Below are positions 26,179 through 35,308 of a stretch of DNA of 64,000 bases, one piece after another. The notes below the pieces were generated by a model, which saw only the letters and a program-made list of their open reading frames with translations, had not been told where the DNA came from and ran no database searches. The position numbers were made by a program, and so were the translations under genes. Position 1 is the first letter of the stretch, and each line of letters begins with the position of its first letter. This stretch comes from Sphingomonadales bacterium UBA7471 (GTDB taxonomy: Bacteria; Pseudomonadota; Alphaproteobacteria; Sphingomonadales; Sphingomonadaceae), in assembly GCA_002479765.1 (NCBI GenBank), contig DLOZ01000004.1, positions 46,690-110,689 on the forward strand. The letters are read 5' to 3'.

Positions 26179-27503
26179 TCTTCAAGCCATTTGATCGTAT
26201 AATTTCCGTTTTGGAAATCGGGCTCTTCCAACAAACGTTGATGCAGCGGAATGGTCGTCTTCATGCCTTCGATCACAAATTCGCCAAGCGCACGGCGAAG
26301 CCGCATCAGGCAGCCCTCGCGCGTCTGGCCATAGACAATCAGCTTGGCGATCATGCTGTCATAATATGGCGGAACTTTATAGCCATGATACAGGCCGCTA
26401 TCGACGCGGACATACAGGCCGCCGGGTGGGTGATACCATGACACCGTTCCGGGTGACGGCATGAAGGTTTGCGGGTCTTCGGCGTTAATCCGGCATTCGA
26501 CGGCATGGCCTGTGAAGGTCACGTCTTCTTGTGTGAACGAAAGCGGCTTTCCTTCGGCGACGCGGATTTGTTCGCGGACGAGGTCGATGCCGGTAATCAT
26601 TTCGGTGACCGGGTGCTCAACCTGAAGCCGGGTGTTCATTTCGATGAAATAGAATTCACCATTTTCCCACAGAAACTCGATGGTACCCGCACCGCGATAG
26701 CCCATGTCGGCCATCGCCTTGGCGCAGATATTACCCATGCGATCACGTTCAGCGGTCGCAAGAATCGGCGATGGCGCTTCTTCGAGAACTTTTTGGTGCC
26801 GGCGTTGTAGTGAACAATCGCGTTCGCCCAAATGGACGGCATTGCCGTTGCCATCGCCAAAAATCTGGAATTCAATGTGGCGTGGGTTGCCGAGATATTT
26901 TTCGAGATAGACCGTCGCATCGCCAAAGGCGGCTTTTGCTTCTGACCCTGCCTGCTGCATTTGGGTCTCAAGCTCTTCTTCGCTGTTGACGACCTTCATG
27001 CCGCGGCCACCGCCACCAGACGCCGCCTTGATGATGACCGGATATCCGATTTCGCGGGCAATTGCTTTGGCTTCGGCGACATCTTCAATTGCGCCGTCAG
27101 AGCCCGGGACAAGCGGCAAACCCAATGCGCCTGCCGAACGCTTGGCTTCAACTTTGTCACCCATCGTGCGGATATGTTCGGGCTTGGGGCCAATCCATTT
27201 GATGTTGTGGCTCTCAACGATTTCCGCAAACTGGGCGTTTTCCGACAGAAAACCGTAGCCGGGGTGGATGGCGTCAGCATGGCTGATTTCCGCGGCTGAA
27301 ATAATCGCCGGAATATTCAAATAGCTGTCGGTTGCAGATGGCGGTCCGATGCAAATGGCTTCGTCGGCGAGGCGCACATGCATGGCGTCGGCATCTGCCG
27401 TCGAATGCACAGCAACGGTCTTGATCCCCATTTCATGCGCCGCACGGTGAATGCGCAGCGCGATCTCGCCGCGGTTGGCGATAAGGATTTTTTCGATTGC
27501 CAT
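26154..27503 (-). CDS. accC: Acetyl-CoA carboxylase, biotin carboxylase subunit
   Basis: Carboxylates biotin on AccB using ATP and bicarbonate, the first half-reaction of malonyl-CoA synthesis. The 449-residue ATP-grasp protein has the expected start (KILIANRGEIALRI), the glycine-rich ATP loop ASGGGGRGMK and the EMNTRLQVEHPVTE catalytic segment. It lies 3 bases downstream of accB in the aroQ-accB-accC order. Confidence 0.97.
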   Translation of the reverse strand: MAIEKILIANRGEIALRIHRAAHEMGIKTVAVHSTADADAMHVRLADEAICIGPPSATDSYLNIPAIISAAEISHADAIHPGYGFLSENAQFAEIVESHNIKWIGPKPEHIRTMGDKVEAKRSAGALGLPLVPGSDGAIEDVAEAKAIAREIGYPVIIKAASGGGGRGMKVVNSEEELETQMQQAGSEAKAAFGDATVYLEKYLGNPRHIEFQIFGDGNGNAVHLGERDCSLQRRHQKVLEEAPSPILATAERDRMGNICAKAMADMGYRGAGTIEFLWENGEFYFIEMNTRLQVEHPVTEMITGIDLVREQIRVAEGKPLSFTQEDVTFTGHAVECRINAEDPQTFMPSPGTVSWYHPPGGLYVRVDSGLYHGYKVPPYYDSMIAKLIVYGQTREGCLMRLRRALGEFVIEGMKTTIPLHQRLLEEPDFQNGNYTIKWLEEWLAKDAK

Positions 27504-27506
27504 GGG

Positions 27507-27980
27507 TTAAGCAATCACCAGCAATGGCTGGTCAAATTCGACCGGTTGCCCGCTTTCCACGTAAATCGCGGTAACCGTCCCTGCATTTGGCGCGATGATC
27601 GGGTTCATGACCTTCATCGCCTCAATGATCAAGACGGTGTCACCGGCCTTCACTTGCTGGCCAATGCTGACGAACGGCGCGGCATCGGGTTCAGGTGTCA
27701 GATAGGCGGTGCCTACCATCGGTGATTTCAAGGCGTTTGCTGCGGTCGCAGGCGCGCTTGGGGATTCATGGGCCGCAGCCACAGCGGGCGCCGCAACCGC
27801 AACGGGCGCTGCTGCCACAGGCGCTGCAACCGCAGTCATGGTCCGCGACACACGAATTTTACGCTCGCCGTCCTCAACCTCAATTTCGCTGAGACCGGTG
27901 TCGTTCAACATGGCCGCGAGTTCGCGGACAAGGTCCGTATCCACCTGCATGCTGCCACTATTTCCTGTTTTCGCCGCCAT
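27507..27980 (-). CDS. accB: Acetyl-CoA carboxylase, biotin carboxyl carrier protein
   Basis: Carrier of the biotin arm. The 157-residue protein has an N-terminal helical domain, an alanine/proline linker at about 50-80 and the biotinyl domain. The modified lysine is Lys123 in IEAMKVMN. It is placed between aroQ and accC, the standard order in alphaproteobacteria. Confidence 0.97.
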   Translation of the reverse strand: MAAKTGNSGSMQVDTDLVRELAAMLNDTGLSEIEVEDGERKIRVSRTMTAVAAPVAAAPVAVAAPAVAAAHESPSAPATAANALKSPMVGTAYLTPEPDAAPFVSIGQQVKAGDTVLIIEAMKVMNPIIAPNAGTVTAIYVESGQPVEFDQPLLVIA

Positions 27981-28023
27981 TTAAAACTCCTTGGCCCCTA
28001 AACTTGCAATGATGCGCCTAATG

Positions 28024-28464
28024 TCAAACTTGCAACGCCGCGTCTAGGGCGAGTTCGTACGACTTTGCGCCATGACCTGCAAACACCGCCTTTGCGCCCA
28101 TGCTGACATAGCTTAAATGCCGGAATGCTTCGCGTTTGTGCGGATCAGACAAATGCACCTCGAAAACCGGAACATTGATGGCCTTTATGGCATCAAGGAT
28201 CGCGACCGAGGTGTGGGTGTATCCTGCTGCATTCAACAACACCGCCTTGGCCCCCACGGCTTGTGCCTCTTGCAGCCAATCGACCAAATGCCCTTCATGA
28301 TTTGACTGACGAAAGTCGATAGACGCGCCGGCTGCCCGTGCGCGGTCATCCAGATGTCCGGCAATGTCATCAAGCGTATCTGTGCCGTAAATTTCGGGTT
28401 CTCTTGTACCGAGTAAATTGAGATTTGGTCCATTCAGAACAAAGATTATCGGCTTATCCGCCAA
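28024..28464 (-). CDS. aroQ: 3-dehydroquinate dehydratase, type II
   Basis: Third step of the shikimate pathway. The 146-residue protein is the dodecameric type II enzyme, with the N-terminal signature LNGPNLNLLGTREPEIYG, the catalytic Tyr at its end, and the later NAAGYTHTSVA and EVHLSDPHKRE motifs. First gene of the aroQ-accB-accC operon; divergent from thiSG. Confidence 0.96.
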   Translation of the reverse strand: MADKPIIFVLNGPNLNLLGTREPEIYGTDTLDDIAGHLDDRARAAGASIDFRQSNHEGHLVDWLQEAQAVGAKAVLLNAAGYTHTSVAILDAIKAINVPVFEVHLSDPHKREAFRHLSYVSMGAKAVFAGHGAKSYELALDAALQV

Positions 28465-28551
28465 AGGACGTCCCCTGATATTGTCAAAGCAGCGGTTGCG
28501 AACCGCATCGTTCCAGCACTATATGCGCGTCGATAAAAATAGCGAGATGAA

Positions 28552-29547
28552 ATGACCTCTTCCCTTTCCACCGATTCTATCTCCCTCACGCTGAATGGCG
28601 ATCCGCGGCAATTTCGGGCCGGGGCAACCGTTGCTGACCTTGTCCGCGATATTGGGCTGGATCCAGCCAAGGTCGCGGTCGAGCGCAATCTTGAAATCGT
28701 GCCGCGTTCTACATTGGAAAATGTCCACTTGGCCGACGGTGATGTTTTGGAAATCGTCCATTTCGTGGGCGGCGGGCAAGACGATAGCTGGTCCGTCGCT
28801 GGCCGCCATTTCACATCGCGGCTGATCGTCGGTACCGGCAAATATAAAGACTTCGAACAAAATGCCGCCGCGTTGGTGGCATCGGGCGCAGAAATCATCA
28901 CGGTTGCCGTGCGCCGCGTAAATGTCTCGGACCCCAAAGCGCCGATGTTGACGGATTATATTGATCCGAAGAAATATACCTATCTGCCGAACACCGCAGG
29001 CTGCTTTACTGCCGACGACGCGATCCGCACGCTGCGTCTGGCGCGTGAGGCAGGCGGTTGGGACTTGGTAAAGCTTGAGGTGCTCGGCGAAGCAAAAACG
29101 CTTTACCCCGATATGCGCGAAACATTGAAGGCGACCGAAATATTGGCGAAGGACGGGTTCCTGCCAATGGTCTATTGTGTCGACGACCCCATCGCCGCCA
29201 AGCAGCTTGAGGATGCCGGTGCAGTCGCGGTGATGCCATTGGGGGCGCCGATTGGTTCTGGGCTTGGCATTCAAAACCGCGTGACAATCCGCTTGATTGT
29301 AGAGGGCGCGAAGGTGCCCGTACTGGTCGACGCAGGCGTCGGGACGGCATCTGACGCGGCCGTGGCCATGGAATTGGGCTGCGATGGTGTGTTGATGAAC
29401 ACGGCTATCGCGGAAGCCAAAGACCCCGTTGCTATGGCGACAGCGATGAAGCTGGCCGTCCAGTCAGGACGCATGGCCTATCTGGCCGGTCGCATGGGAC
29501 GGCGCATGTATGCTGATCCGTCCAGCCCGCTTGCCGGTCTGATCTAA
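28552..29547 (+). CDS. thiSG: ThiS-ThiG fusion: sulfur carrier and thiazole synthase
   Basis: Makes the thiazole phosphate moiety of thiamine. Residues 1-75 are a ThiS ubiquitin-like fold ending in EIVHFVGGGQ; residues about 80-331 are ThiG. The Schiff-base lysine is Lys174 in DLVKLEVLGE, and the phosphate site lies in VLVDAGVGTASDAA. In stand-alone ThiS the terminal Gly-Gly must be free to be adenylated and thiocarboxylated. Here it is internal, so processing or a different sulfur route is needed. The 87-base upstream gap is too short for a TPP riboswitch. Confidence 0.93.
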   Translation: MTSSLSTDSISLTLNGDPRQFRAGATVADLVRDIGLDPAKVAVERNLEIVPRSTLENVHLADGDVLEIVHFVGGGQDDSWSVAGRHFTSRLIVGTGKYKDFEQNAAALVASGAEIITVAVRRVNVSDPKAPMLTDYIDPKKYTYLPNTAGCFTADDAIRTLRLAREAGGWDLVKLEVLGEAKTLYPDMRETLKATEILAKDGFLPMVYCVDDPIAAKQLEDAGAVAVMPLGAPIGSGLGIQNRVTIRLIVEGAKVPVLVDAGVGTASDAAVAMELGCDGVLMNTAIAEAKDPVAMATAMKLAVQSGRMAYLAGRMGRRMYADPSSPLAGLI

Positions 29548-29563
29548 ACAAAGCCCGAGTTTG

Positions 29564-30307
29564 CTATTTGCCGGCGAGCCGTTTGACCTCGGCCAGATAT
29601 TTGCGCCCAATGCGCATCGACAGGTCTTCACCCAGCAACGCGTGCCACACACCGCCGCCCTCGTGGCGCAGCCCGGTAATCAGGTCCCGGCGCACAATAT
29701 GGCTGCGGTGGATGCGTTGGAATTGTTCGGGGTCAAGCCGCTGTTCCAGCGTTGAGATTGTCTGGTGCAACAAATAGCTGCGCCCACCAGTATGCAGCCG
29801 CATATAATCGCGCTCGGCCTCAATCCGTTCAATATCCATTGCGGCAATGCGGATGAGTTCGGCGCGATGGGATACCCAAAATTCATGGGCATAACGGCTG
29901 TCGGATTTCGCTGTGGTTGTGGCGGGGCTGGTGTCGGCGTCTTGTGTGCCCGCCGCACGCGCAATGGCGCGGCCCAGCCGCTCGCTCGACACCGGCTTTA
30001 AAACATAATCGACGACATCAAGGTCGAAGGCTTCGACCGCAAAATGATCGTACGCCGTAATCAAGATGATGGCCGGTTTTTTGTGCATCAGGCCCAATGC
30101 ACGCGCGGCGTTGATGCCGTCCATTTTGGGCATACCAATGTCGAGGAAAATCAGGTCAGGCGTGAGCTGTTGCGCAATACGCAGCGCCTCTACGCCATCA
30201 TTCGCTGTGCCGATGACCTCAATAGCTGCATGATCCGCGCAAAGGGTTTCCAGCCGTTCAATGGCCAAAGGTTCATCGTCAACGATCAATGTGCGCAGGC
30301 GCTTCAT
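29564..30307 (-). CDS. LytTR-family response regulator
   Basis: Response regulator of 247 residues: an N-terminal receiver domain with phospho-acceptor Asp56 (LIFLDIGMPKMDG) and a C-terminal LytTR DNA-binding domain at about 140-245 (HRAELIRIAAMDIERIEAE; FQRIHRSHIVRRD). It overlaps the cognate kinase gene by four bases. Targets are unknown. Confidence 0.93.
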   Translation of the reverse strand: MKRLRTLIVDDEPLAIERLETLCADHAAIEVIGTANDGVEALRIAQQLTPDLIFLDIGMPKMDGINAARALGLMHKKPAIILITAYDHFAVEAFDLDVVDYVLKPVSSERLGRAIARAAGTQDADTSPATTTAKSDSRYAHEFWVSHRAELIRIAAMDIERIEAERDYMRLHTGGRSYLLHQTISTLEQRLDPEQFQRIHRSHIVRRDLITGLRHEGGGVWHALLGEDLSMRIGRKYLAEVKRLAGK

Positions 30308-31431
30308 GCTGCGATCCTGTGGCTTAAAGGCAAAGTGAGTATCGCGATGAACCCGCCGCTTGCGAGCGACTGTGTATCGAGCCGAGCCGCGGACTTATAT
30401 CGCGCCTCCAGCCTGTCGCGCACATTGGCAAGGCCAATGCCATTTCCGCCGACATGTGCTACTTCAACAGCCTCGCCGTCATCAATAACACTTAGCACCA
30501 GATTATCATCGCGGCGATCCGCGCTGATCGTAATGGAGACCGGCCGCGTTGCCCGCGACACGCCATATTTTATGGCATTTTCAACAAGCGGCTGGAGAAT
30601 GAGTGCAGGCACATGCTGGTTCATCAGCTCAGGCGGAATGTTGATGCTGATGCGCAGTCGCTTGGGGTAACGCACGCTTTCGATTTCCAGATACAGACGT
30701 TGCAGTTCCACTTCTTCCTCCAGCGTGACATCCTCCAACGGATCGGAGGACAGGCTCGTCCGGTAAAAGTTGGACAAGTTCTGGATCATCGCTTCGGCCT
30801 CTTTGGGCTTACCGGTGATGACAAGGCTTGAGAGCGAATTCAGGGTGTTGAAAAGGAAGTGGGGATTGACCTGATAGCGCAGCGACCGCAGTTCGGCATC
30901 TTGTGCGGCTTGCGCAAATCTGGATGTTTTGCGTTCGGCTTCGCGCACCTCGCGCGCATAGCCGATGGCGACATATAGCGAGCTCCATGCGATCAGGAAA
31001 AAATAATGAGTGACGGAGATGTCGGCGATTTCTTGCCAGAAGGATAGCCCCAATTGGGCCTTGAGATCTTCAATACTGCGCCCAACGCTGGGGTCTTTGA
31101 ATAGGCTGATTGGATCATACAGGTTGAAGATATAGAAATTTGCGGACGCAAGGGCGATGGCACAGGGAATTGCACCCAGAAACGCAACGCTGACGCGGAA
31201 ACCCAGCGGCCGCCTGTCCGCCATCCGCAGACCAGTATATAAAATCCAAGTGACCAATACGCCCACCAGCGCAACCATCAGGCGCCGTTCAAACAGCACC
31301 GCCTGCGCTGGAAAATCGAGCAATGCCGCGCGCAGTGACAGGATGAGCGCGTAAAAAGCCCAAAACCCGATGATGGTAAGCAAAGCCATTTGATGGCCAA
31401 TCAATGCTTTTCGCGACGTGACATTCTCCAT
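30304..31431 (-). CDS. LytS/YehU-type sensor histidine kinase
   Basis: Membrane kinase of 375 residues with about four N-terminal membrane helices (residues 15-170), a short coiled segment and a His_kinase domain. The phosphorylated His is about residue 191 in NPHFLFNTLNSL, and ATP-binding motifs include LQPLVENAIKYG and GNGIGLANVRDRL. It forms an operon with the LytTR regulator. No periplasmic sensor domain is visible, so the signal is probably sensed in the membrane. Confidence 0.92.
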   Translation of the reverse strand: MENVTSRKALIGHQMALLTIIGFWAFYALILSLRAALLDFPAQAVLFERRLMVALVGVLVTWILYTGLRMADRRPLGFRVSVAFLGAIPCAIALASANFYIFNLYDPISLFKDPSVGRSIEDLKAQLGLSFWQEIADISVTHYFFLIAWSSLYVAIGYAREVREAERKTSRFAQAAQDAELRSLRYQVNPHFLFNTLNSLSSLVITGKPKEAEAMIQNLSNFYRTSLSSDPLEDVTLEEEVELQRLYLEIESVRYPKRLRISINIPPELMNQHVPALILQPLVENAIKYGVSRATRPVSITISADRRDDNLVLSVIDDGEAVEVAHVGGNGIGLANVRDRLEARYKSAARLDTQSLASGGFIAILTLPLSHRIAA

Positions 31432-31526
31432 AGCCTTTCATACCCGATTTTCAGCCGGTTGCACCACGCCCACCGTTTCTCGTCGAACGCTTCGCCGATT
31501 TCATCGAATGTTTTGCCGCTGGCTGC

Positions 31527-32231
31527 TTAATCGGGTTTGCGCTGATAACGGAAATACCAGACTTCGTGCCCTAAACGGCGGGCCTTGGCTTCATAACGCG
31601 TTTCGGGCCAACCGCCGGGCCGGCTTTGGAAGTCTGCAGCGGCTTCGCACAGCCATTTATATTGGTGCCGGTGGCGCTGCATGACCATGAGGGCGTGGCG
31701 CACATATATCGGGTGGTCGGTGCCGAACCGGAATTCCCCGCCGGGTTTCAATTTTGCGTGGATGAGATCAAGCGGACCATCGTTCATCATCCGGCGCTTT
31801 ACATGCCGCGCTTTAGGCCAAGGGTCGGGATGCAAAAGATAGACGAAGGAAAGCGACTTGTCGGGCACGCGGCGCAATATCTCCAGCGCATCGCCCATAT
31901 GCAAACGCACATTGCGCAGCGCGCCTTCACGCACATGCGACAGCGCTTGCGCGACCCCGTTCATGAACGGTTCGCAGCCGATAAATCCGTGGTCGGGTAA
32001 AAGGTCCGCGCGGTAAGCCAAATGCTCCCCGCCGCCAAAGCCGATTTCAAAGTGCATGGCGCGTTCGTCGCCAAACAATTGCATACTGCTAAGCTCGCCC
32101 GTTTCAGGGACCGAAATTTGCGGCAAAAGATTGTCGACCAGATCAACCTGTTCGACACGCAACTTCTTACCCTTTGAACGGCCATATAGGCGGTTCAGTG
32201 TCGTAGGGTCTCCGGGCTTGTTCGCAGTCAT
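31527..32231 (-). CDS. trmB: tRNA (guanine-N7)-methyltransferase
   Basis: Methylates G46 in the tRNA variable loop. The 234-residue Rossmann protein has the SAM loop EIGFGGGEHL, the acidic HMGDALEILRR and the TrmB signature YLLHPDPWPKARHVKRR. The ATG at 32231 is preferred because an upstream in-frame GTG at 32261 would be buried in a 9-bp hairpin. It follows metK on the same strand. The frame stays open for 41 codons after the TAA (see findings). Confidence 0.93.
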   Translation of the reverse strand: MTANKPGDPTTLNRLYGRSKGKKLRVEQVDLVDNLLPQISVPETGELSSMQLFGDERAMHFEIGFGGGEHLAYRADLLPDHGFIGCEPFMNGVAQALSHVREGALRNVRLHMGDALEILRRVPDKSLSFVYLLHPDPWPKARHVKRRMMNDGPLDLIHAKLKPGGEFRFGTDHPIYVRHALMVMQRHRHQYKWLCEAAADFQSRPGGWPETRYEAKARRLGHEVWYFRYQRKPD

Positions 32232-32235
32232 AGCG

Positions 32236-32261
32236 GTGGCGGCTAAACTTTCAGCCGCCAC
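32236..32261 (-). repeat. Hairpin between metK and trmB
   Basis: GTGGCGGCT at 32236-32244 pairs perfectly over 9 bases with AGCCGCCAC at 32253-32261. It lies just after the metK stop and before the trmB ATG. There is no T-run, so it is more likely an mRNA processing or stability element than a terminator. Confidence 0.4.
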
Positions 32262-32274
32262 GCTGCAAGTCTAA

Positions 32275-33480
32275 TCAGGCGAGAGCCGCCTTCAAATCGT
32301 TGACAAGGTCGGTGCGTTCCCAAGGGAAGAAATCACCTTCGGGCTTGCGTCCGAAATGTCCGTAAGCCGCAGTCTTGCGATAGATTGGCTTGTTGAGGCC
32401 AAGGTGCGTGCGAATGCCGCGCGGGGTAAGTCCGCCCAGCTTTTCGATATTCATGATCGCAGCTTCAATCTTGTCATCGCCAACCGTGCCGGTTTCATGC
32501 GTATCGACATATAGCGAAAGTGGCTCTGAAACGCCAATCGCGTAAGCCAGCTGGATGGTGCAGCGGGTCGCAAGACCAGCGGCCACGATATTCTTCGCCA
32601 GATAGCGTGTGATGTAAGCTGCCGAGCGGTCAACCTTTGTGGGGTCCTTGCCGCTGAATGCGCCGCCGCCATGGGGCGCTGCGCCGCCATAGGTATCGAC
32701 GATGATCTTGCGACCCGTCAGGCCAGCGTCACCGTCAGGGCCGCCGATTTCAAAGCTGCCGGTCGGGTTGATGTGGTAGACCGTGTCGCGCAACAAGACC
32801 GGGGGAATAACCTCGGCCACAACCTTGCGCACATAAGCGTGCAGTTCCGCTTCCTTATCACCTTTGTCATAACCCGCAGCATGCTGCGTCGACACGACAA
32901 CAGCCTTTGCGGCGACGGGCAAGCTGCCTTCGTAGCGCAGGGTAACCTGGCTCTTTGCGTCTGGTTCAAGGAACGGCGCTGCGCCGGAATGGCGGTCAGC
33001 GGCCATGCGCTCCAAAATCTTATGACTGTAATAGAGCGTTGCCGGCATCAGATCGGGGGTTTCGTCGGTCGCATAGCCAAACATGATGCCTTGGTCACCA
33101 GCGCCTTCATCCTTGTTACCCGATGCATCAACGCCTTGCGCGATATGCGCGGATTGGCCGTGCAGATTGTTTTCAAAGCGGAATGTTTCCCAATGGAAAC
33201 CCTCCTGCTCGTAACCGATTTCTTTCACGGTGCGGCGAACGGTGGCTTCGATTTCTTCCTGCGCGCCGGGTGCCCATGCGCCATCTTCATAGACGCCTTT
33301 GCAACGGATTTCACCGGCCAGCACGACCAACTGAGTCGTAGTCAGGGTTTCGCACGCGATGCGGGCTTCGGGGTCTTTGGAAAGAAATAGATCGACGATT
33401 GCGTCGGAGATTTGGTCCGAAACCTTGTCTGGGTGCCCTTCGGACACGGATTCGGAGGTGAAAAGGTAATTTGTGCGCAT
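32275..33480 (-). CDS. metK: S-adenosylmethionine synthetase
   Basis: Makes SAM from methionine and ATP. The 401-residue protein starts TNYLFTSESVSEGHPDK and has the catalytic DQGIMFGYATDE and the P-loop-like GGGAFSGKD motifs. The ATG at 33480 gives the canonical N-terminus; the frame stays open further upstream, but that would run into lnt and lacks homology. It lies between lnt and trmB. A perfect 16-bp palindrome 32 bases upstream is a likely operator. Confidence 0.97.
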   Translation of the reverse strand: MRTNYLFTSESVSEGHPDKVSDQISDAIVDLFLSKDPEARIACETLTTTQLVVLAGEIRCKGVYEDGAWAPGAQEEIEATVRRTVKEIGYEQEGFHWETFRFENNLHGQSAHIAQGVDASGNKDEGAGDQGIMFGYATDETPDLMPATLYYSHKILERMAADRHSGAAPFLEPDAKSQVTLRYEGSLPVAAKAVVVSTQHAAGYDKGDKEAELHAYVRKVVAEVIPPVLLRDTVYHINPTGSFEIGGPDGDAGLTGRKIIVDTYGGAAPHGGGAFSGKDPTKVDRSAAYITRYLAKNIVAAGLATRCTIQLAYAIGVSEPLSLYVDTHETGTVGDDKIEAAIMNIEKLGGLTPRGIRTHLGLNKPIYRKTAAYGHFGRKPEGDFFPWERTDLVNDLKAALA

Positions 33481-33511
33481 GGTTGTTCCAGTCTGTTGGC
33501 TGTGTCTGCGT

Positions 33512-33527
33512 ATAAAGAATTCTTTAT
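33512..33527 (-). promoter_or_regulatory. Perfect palindrome upstream of metK, likely operator
   Basis: ATAAAGAATTCTTTAT is self-complementary and sits in the 61-base gap between lnt and metK. An AT-rich palindrome just before metK fits a dedicated regulator such as the ArsR-family SahR of the SAM cycle, known from proteobacteria. I cannot confirm the motif match. Confidence 0.5.
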
Positions 33528-33541
33528 GTCGTTTCTCGCCC

Positions 33542-35218
33542 TTAGCGAGAACGCGTGCGGCGGGCAAGCGGTAACAGCGCACAAGCGATGAGCAGCCCTG
33601 CAAAGCCGAGCGGTAAGATATTTCCAAAACGTGCGAACAATGTTGGCGCCTTGGCCTGTGGCACAACTGCGTCGATCCGGCCAGATGTTCCCAGCGGCAG
33701 GCTTTTGATGATCCGGCCGTTCGCATCGATGACGGCGCTGATGCCGGTCGGTGTGGCGCGCACAACGGGTAAGCCTTCTTCAATGGCCCGAAGACGTGCC
33801 TGTGCCAAATGCTGCGGCGGGCCAATGGTGCCGAACCACGCGTCGTTTGAAGGATTGAAGATGAAGTCTGGTCGGTTCTTGCGGTCGGTGACTTGGCCGG
33901 AGAATATCATTTCATAACAAATCTGGATGCCGATTTTTACGGGCTTGCCGTTCAGATTGACTGTCATCGTTTGCGCGCCCGGACCGGGCCAGAAGTCGAG
34001 GTCGCCGGGCACCAATCGTGCCAAGCCCAAAGGCCGCAACAACCACGGCAGTGGTAGATATTCGCCATAAGGGACAAGATGCGCCTTGTCATAATGGCCC
34101 AAGATATTGCCGTTCGCGTCCATCGCCGAAACGCTGTTGCGCGCCGCGACCAATTGGCCCTTTTCAATCACCAGCCGGTTTGCGCCCGTGACCAGCGCAT
34201 CGCCGTCACCCATCAGCGTCGTCAGCCGCGCCCGCGCGCCGACCGCGCTTTCGCCCGGCTGGCCCTGATAATAACGATAGGGATAGCCCTCTTCCAAATA
34301 ATCGGGAATTGCGGCTTCTGGCCATAAAATCAGGCGCGGGCCTTGATTGGGAATCGGGCGGCTGTTCATCGCCAGCTTCGCAAAGTTGATCGCGTCATAG
34401 CCCGGCGCATATTTGTCGGCTTGGCTGATATTGGGTTGCGCGATGGTGAGTGCGACAGGCGTCCTATCCGATGCGCTTTGATAGTTGGAGATCTGGGCGG
34501 TGAGAGCGACTGCTGCAAGCGCCAATGATATCAAACCGCCAAGAAAATAGCCGGTCCACCCGGCATCGCCGCGTTCAACGCCAGATGCTGGCGTCCACAA
34601 AGTCACGAACTTTAGGATCATCCCAACAACAAGAAGGAAGAACCCCGAAAGGCCATAGGTTCCAAGGGCGGTCGCAGGTTGCGAAAGATATGGAATCGAC
34701 AGGGTAACCACACTGAGCGGGTTCCAGACATAGCCAGTGAACACCCAGCTGCGCAGCCATTCGGTGATGATCCACAAGCCCGCAAAGGCCAGGATGAGGT
34801 GGAGGGTGGCTGTGGGGGTTTGCTTCGTATCATCTCCGCCGGGATCAGGAAGGTCTTTCGTCGTGCGGTGATGGATCCAATGGGCTCCAGCCGCAGCCAG
34901 TGCGGGATACACCGCCAAATATAGCGCCAGCCCGAATACCGCGATGTAACCAAGCCAGATCGGCATCGCCGCCTGAAAGGTGAAGGCGACCGCAATCCAT
35001 TGATTGCCAAAGGTGAAATGCCCGACCCCGAAAAGCCAGCCGAGCATGAACGCGCGCTTGGTGCTCGGCGCTTGGCTTATCAGTTGGATGAGCAAGGCAA
35101 AGCACACAAATGTCAGCGGCCACAGCCCCCATGGTTGAAAACCATAAGCCGACGCGGCACCCGCCACGAGCGCCGTCCAACGGGGAAACTTTCCGAGCAA
35201 AGCCGATAATTTCTGCAT
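33542..35218 (-). CDS. lnt: Apolipoprotein N-acyltransferase
   Basis: Adds the third acyl chain to lipoproteins in the inner membrane. The 558-residue protein has several membrane helices in residues 1-215, then a periplasmic nitrilase domain. The Glu-Lys-Cys triad is visible: Glu in WPEAAIPDY (about 303), Lys in YDKAHLVPYGEY (about 378) and Cys in QICYEMIF (about 436). lgt, the first enzyme of the same pathway, is at 46.1 kb. Confidence 0.95.
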   Translation of the reverse strand: MQKLSALLGKFPRWTALVAGAASAYGFQPWGLWPLTFVCFALLIQLISQAPSTKRAFMLGWLFGVGHFTFGNQWIAVAFTFQAAMPIWLGYIAVFGLALYLAVYPALAAAGAHWIHHRTTKDLPDPGGDDTKQTPTATLHLILAFAGLWIITEWLRSWVFTGYVWNPLSVVTLSIPYLSQPATALGTYGLSGFFLLVVGMILKFVTLWTPASGVERGDAGWTGYFLGGLISLALAAVALTAQISNYQSASDRTPVALTIAQPNISQADKYAPGYDAINFAKLAMNSRPIPNQGPRLILWPEAAIPDYLEEGYPYRYYQGQPGESAVGARARLTTLMGDGDALVTGANRLVIEKGQLVAARNSVSAMDANGNILGHYDKAHLVPYGEYLPLPWLLRPLGLARLVPGDLDFWPGPGAQTMTVNLNGKPVKIGIQICYEMIFSGQVTDRKNRPDFIFNPSNDAWFGTIGPPQHLAQARLRAIEEGLPVVRATPTGISAVIDANGRIIKSLPLGTSGRIDAVVPQAKAPTLFARFGNILPLGFAGLLIACALLPLARRTRSR

Positions 35219-35308
35219 GGCGCGCTTTTGCCCACCATATATGACAATTGCAATCGCACAAAAATCGTCGTTGCTTGCGGTTCAGGCTTTCGGTGCTAAT
35301 TCATCGCC

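Noticed and set aside
28465..28551. TPP riboswitch before thiSG
   Set aside because: Only 87 bases separate aroQ and thiSG, and no thi-box-like sequence is visible.
33481..33541. SAM riboswitch before metK
   Set aside because: The gap of 61 bases is dominated by a DNA palindrome and shows no pseudoknot or multi-helix arrangement of the SAM classes I know.
33481..33825. N-terminal extension of MetK
   Set aside because: The frame is open upstream of 33480, but the canonical MetK N-terminus begins at that ATG and the extension would cover lnt.
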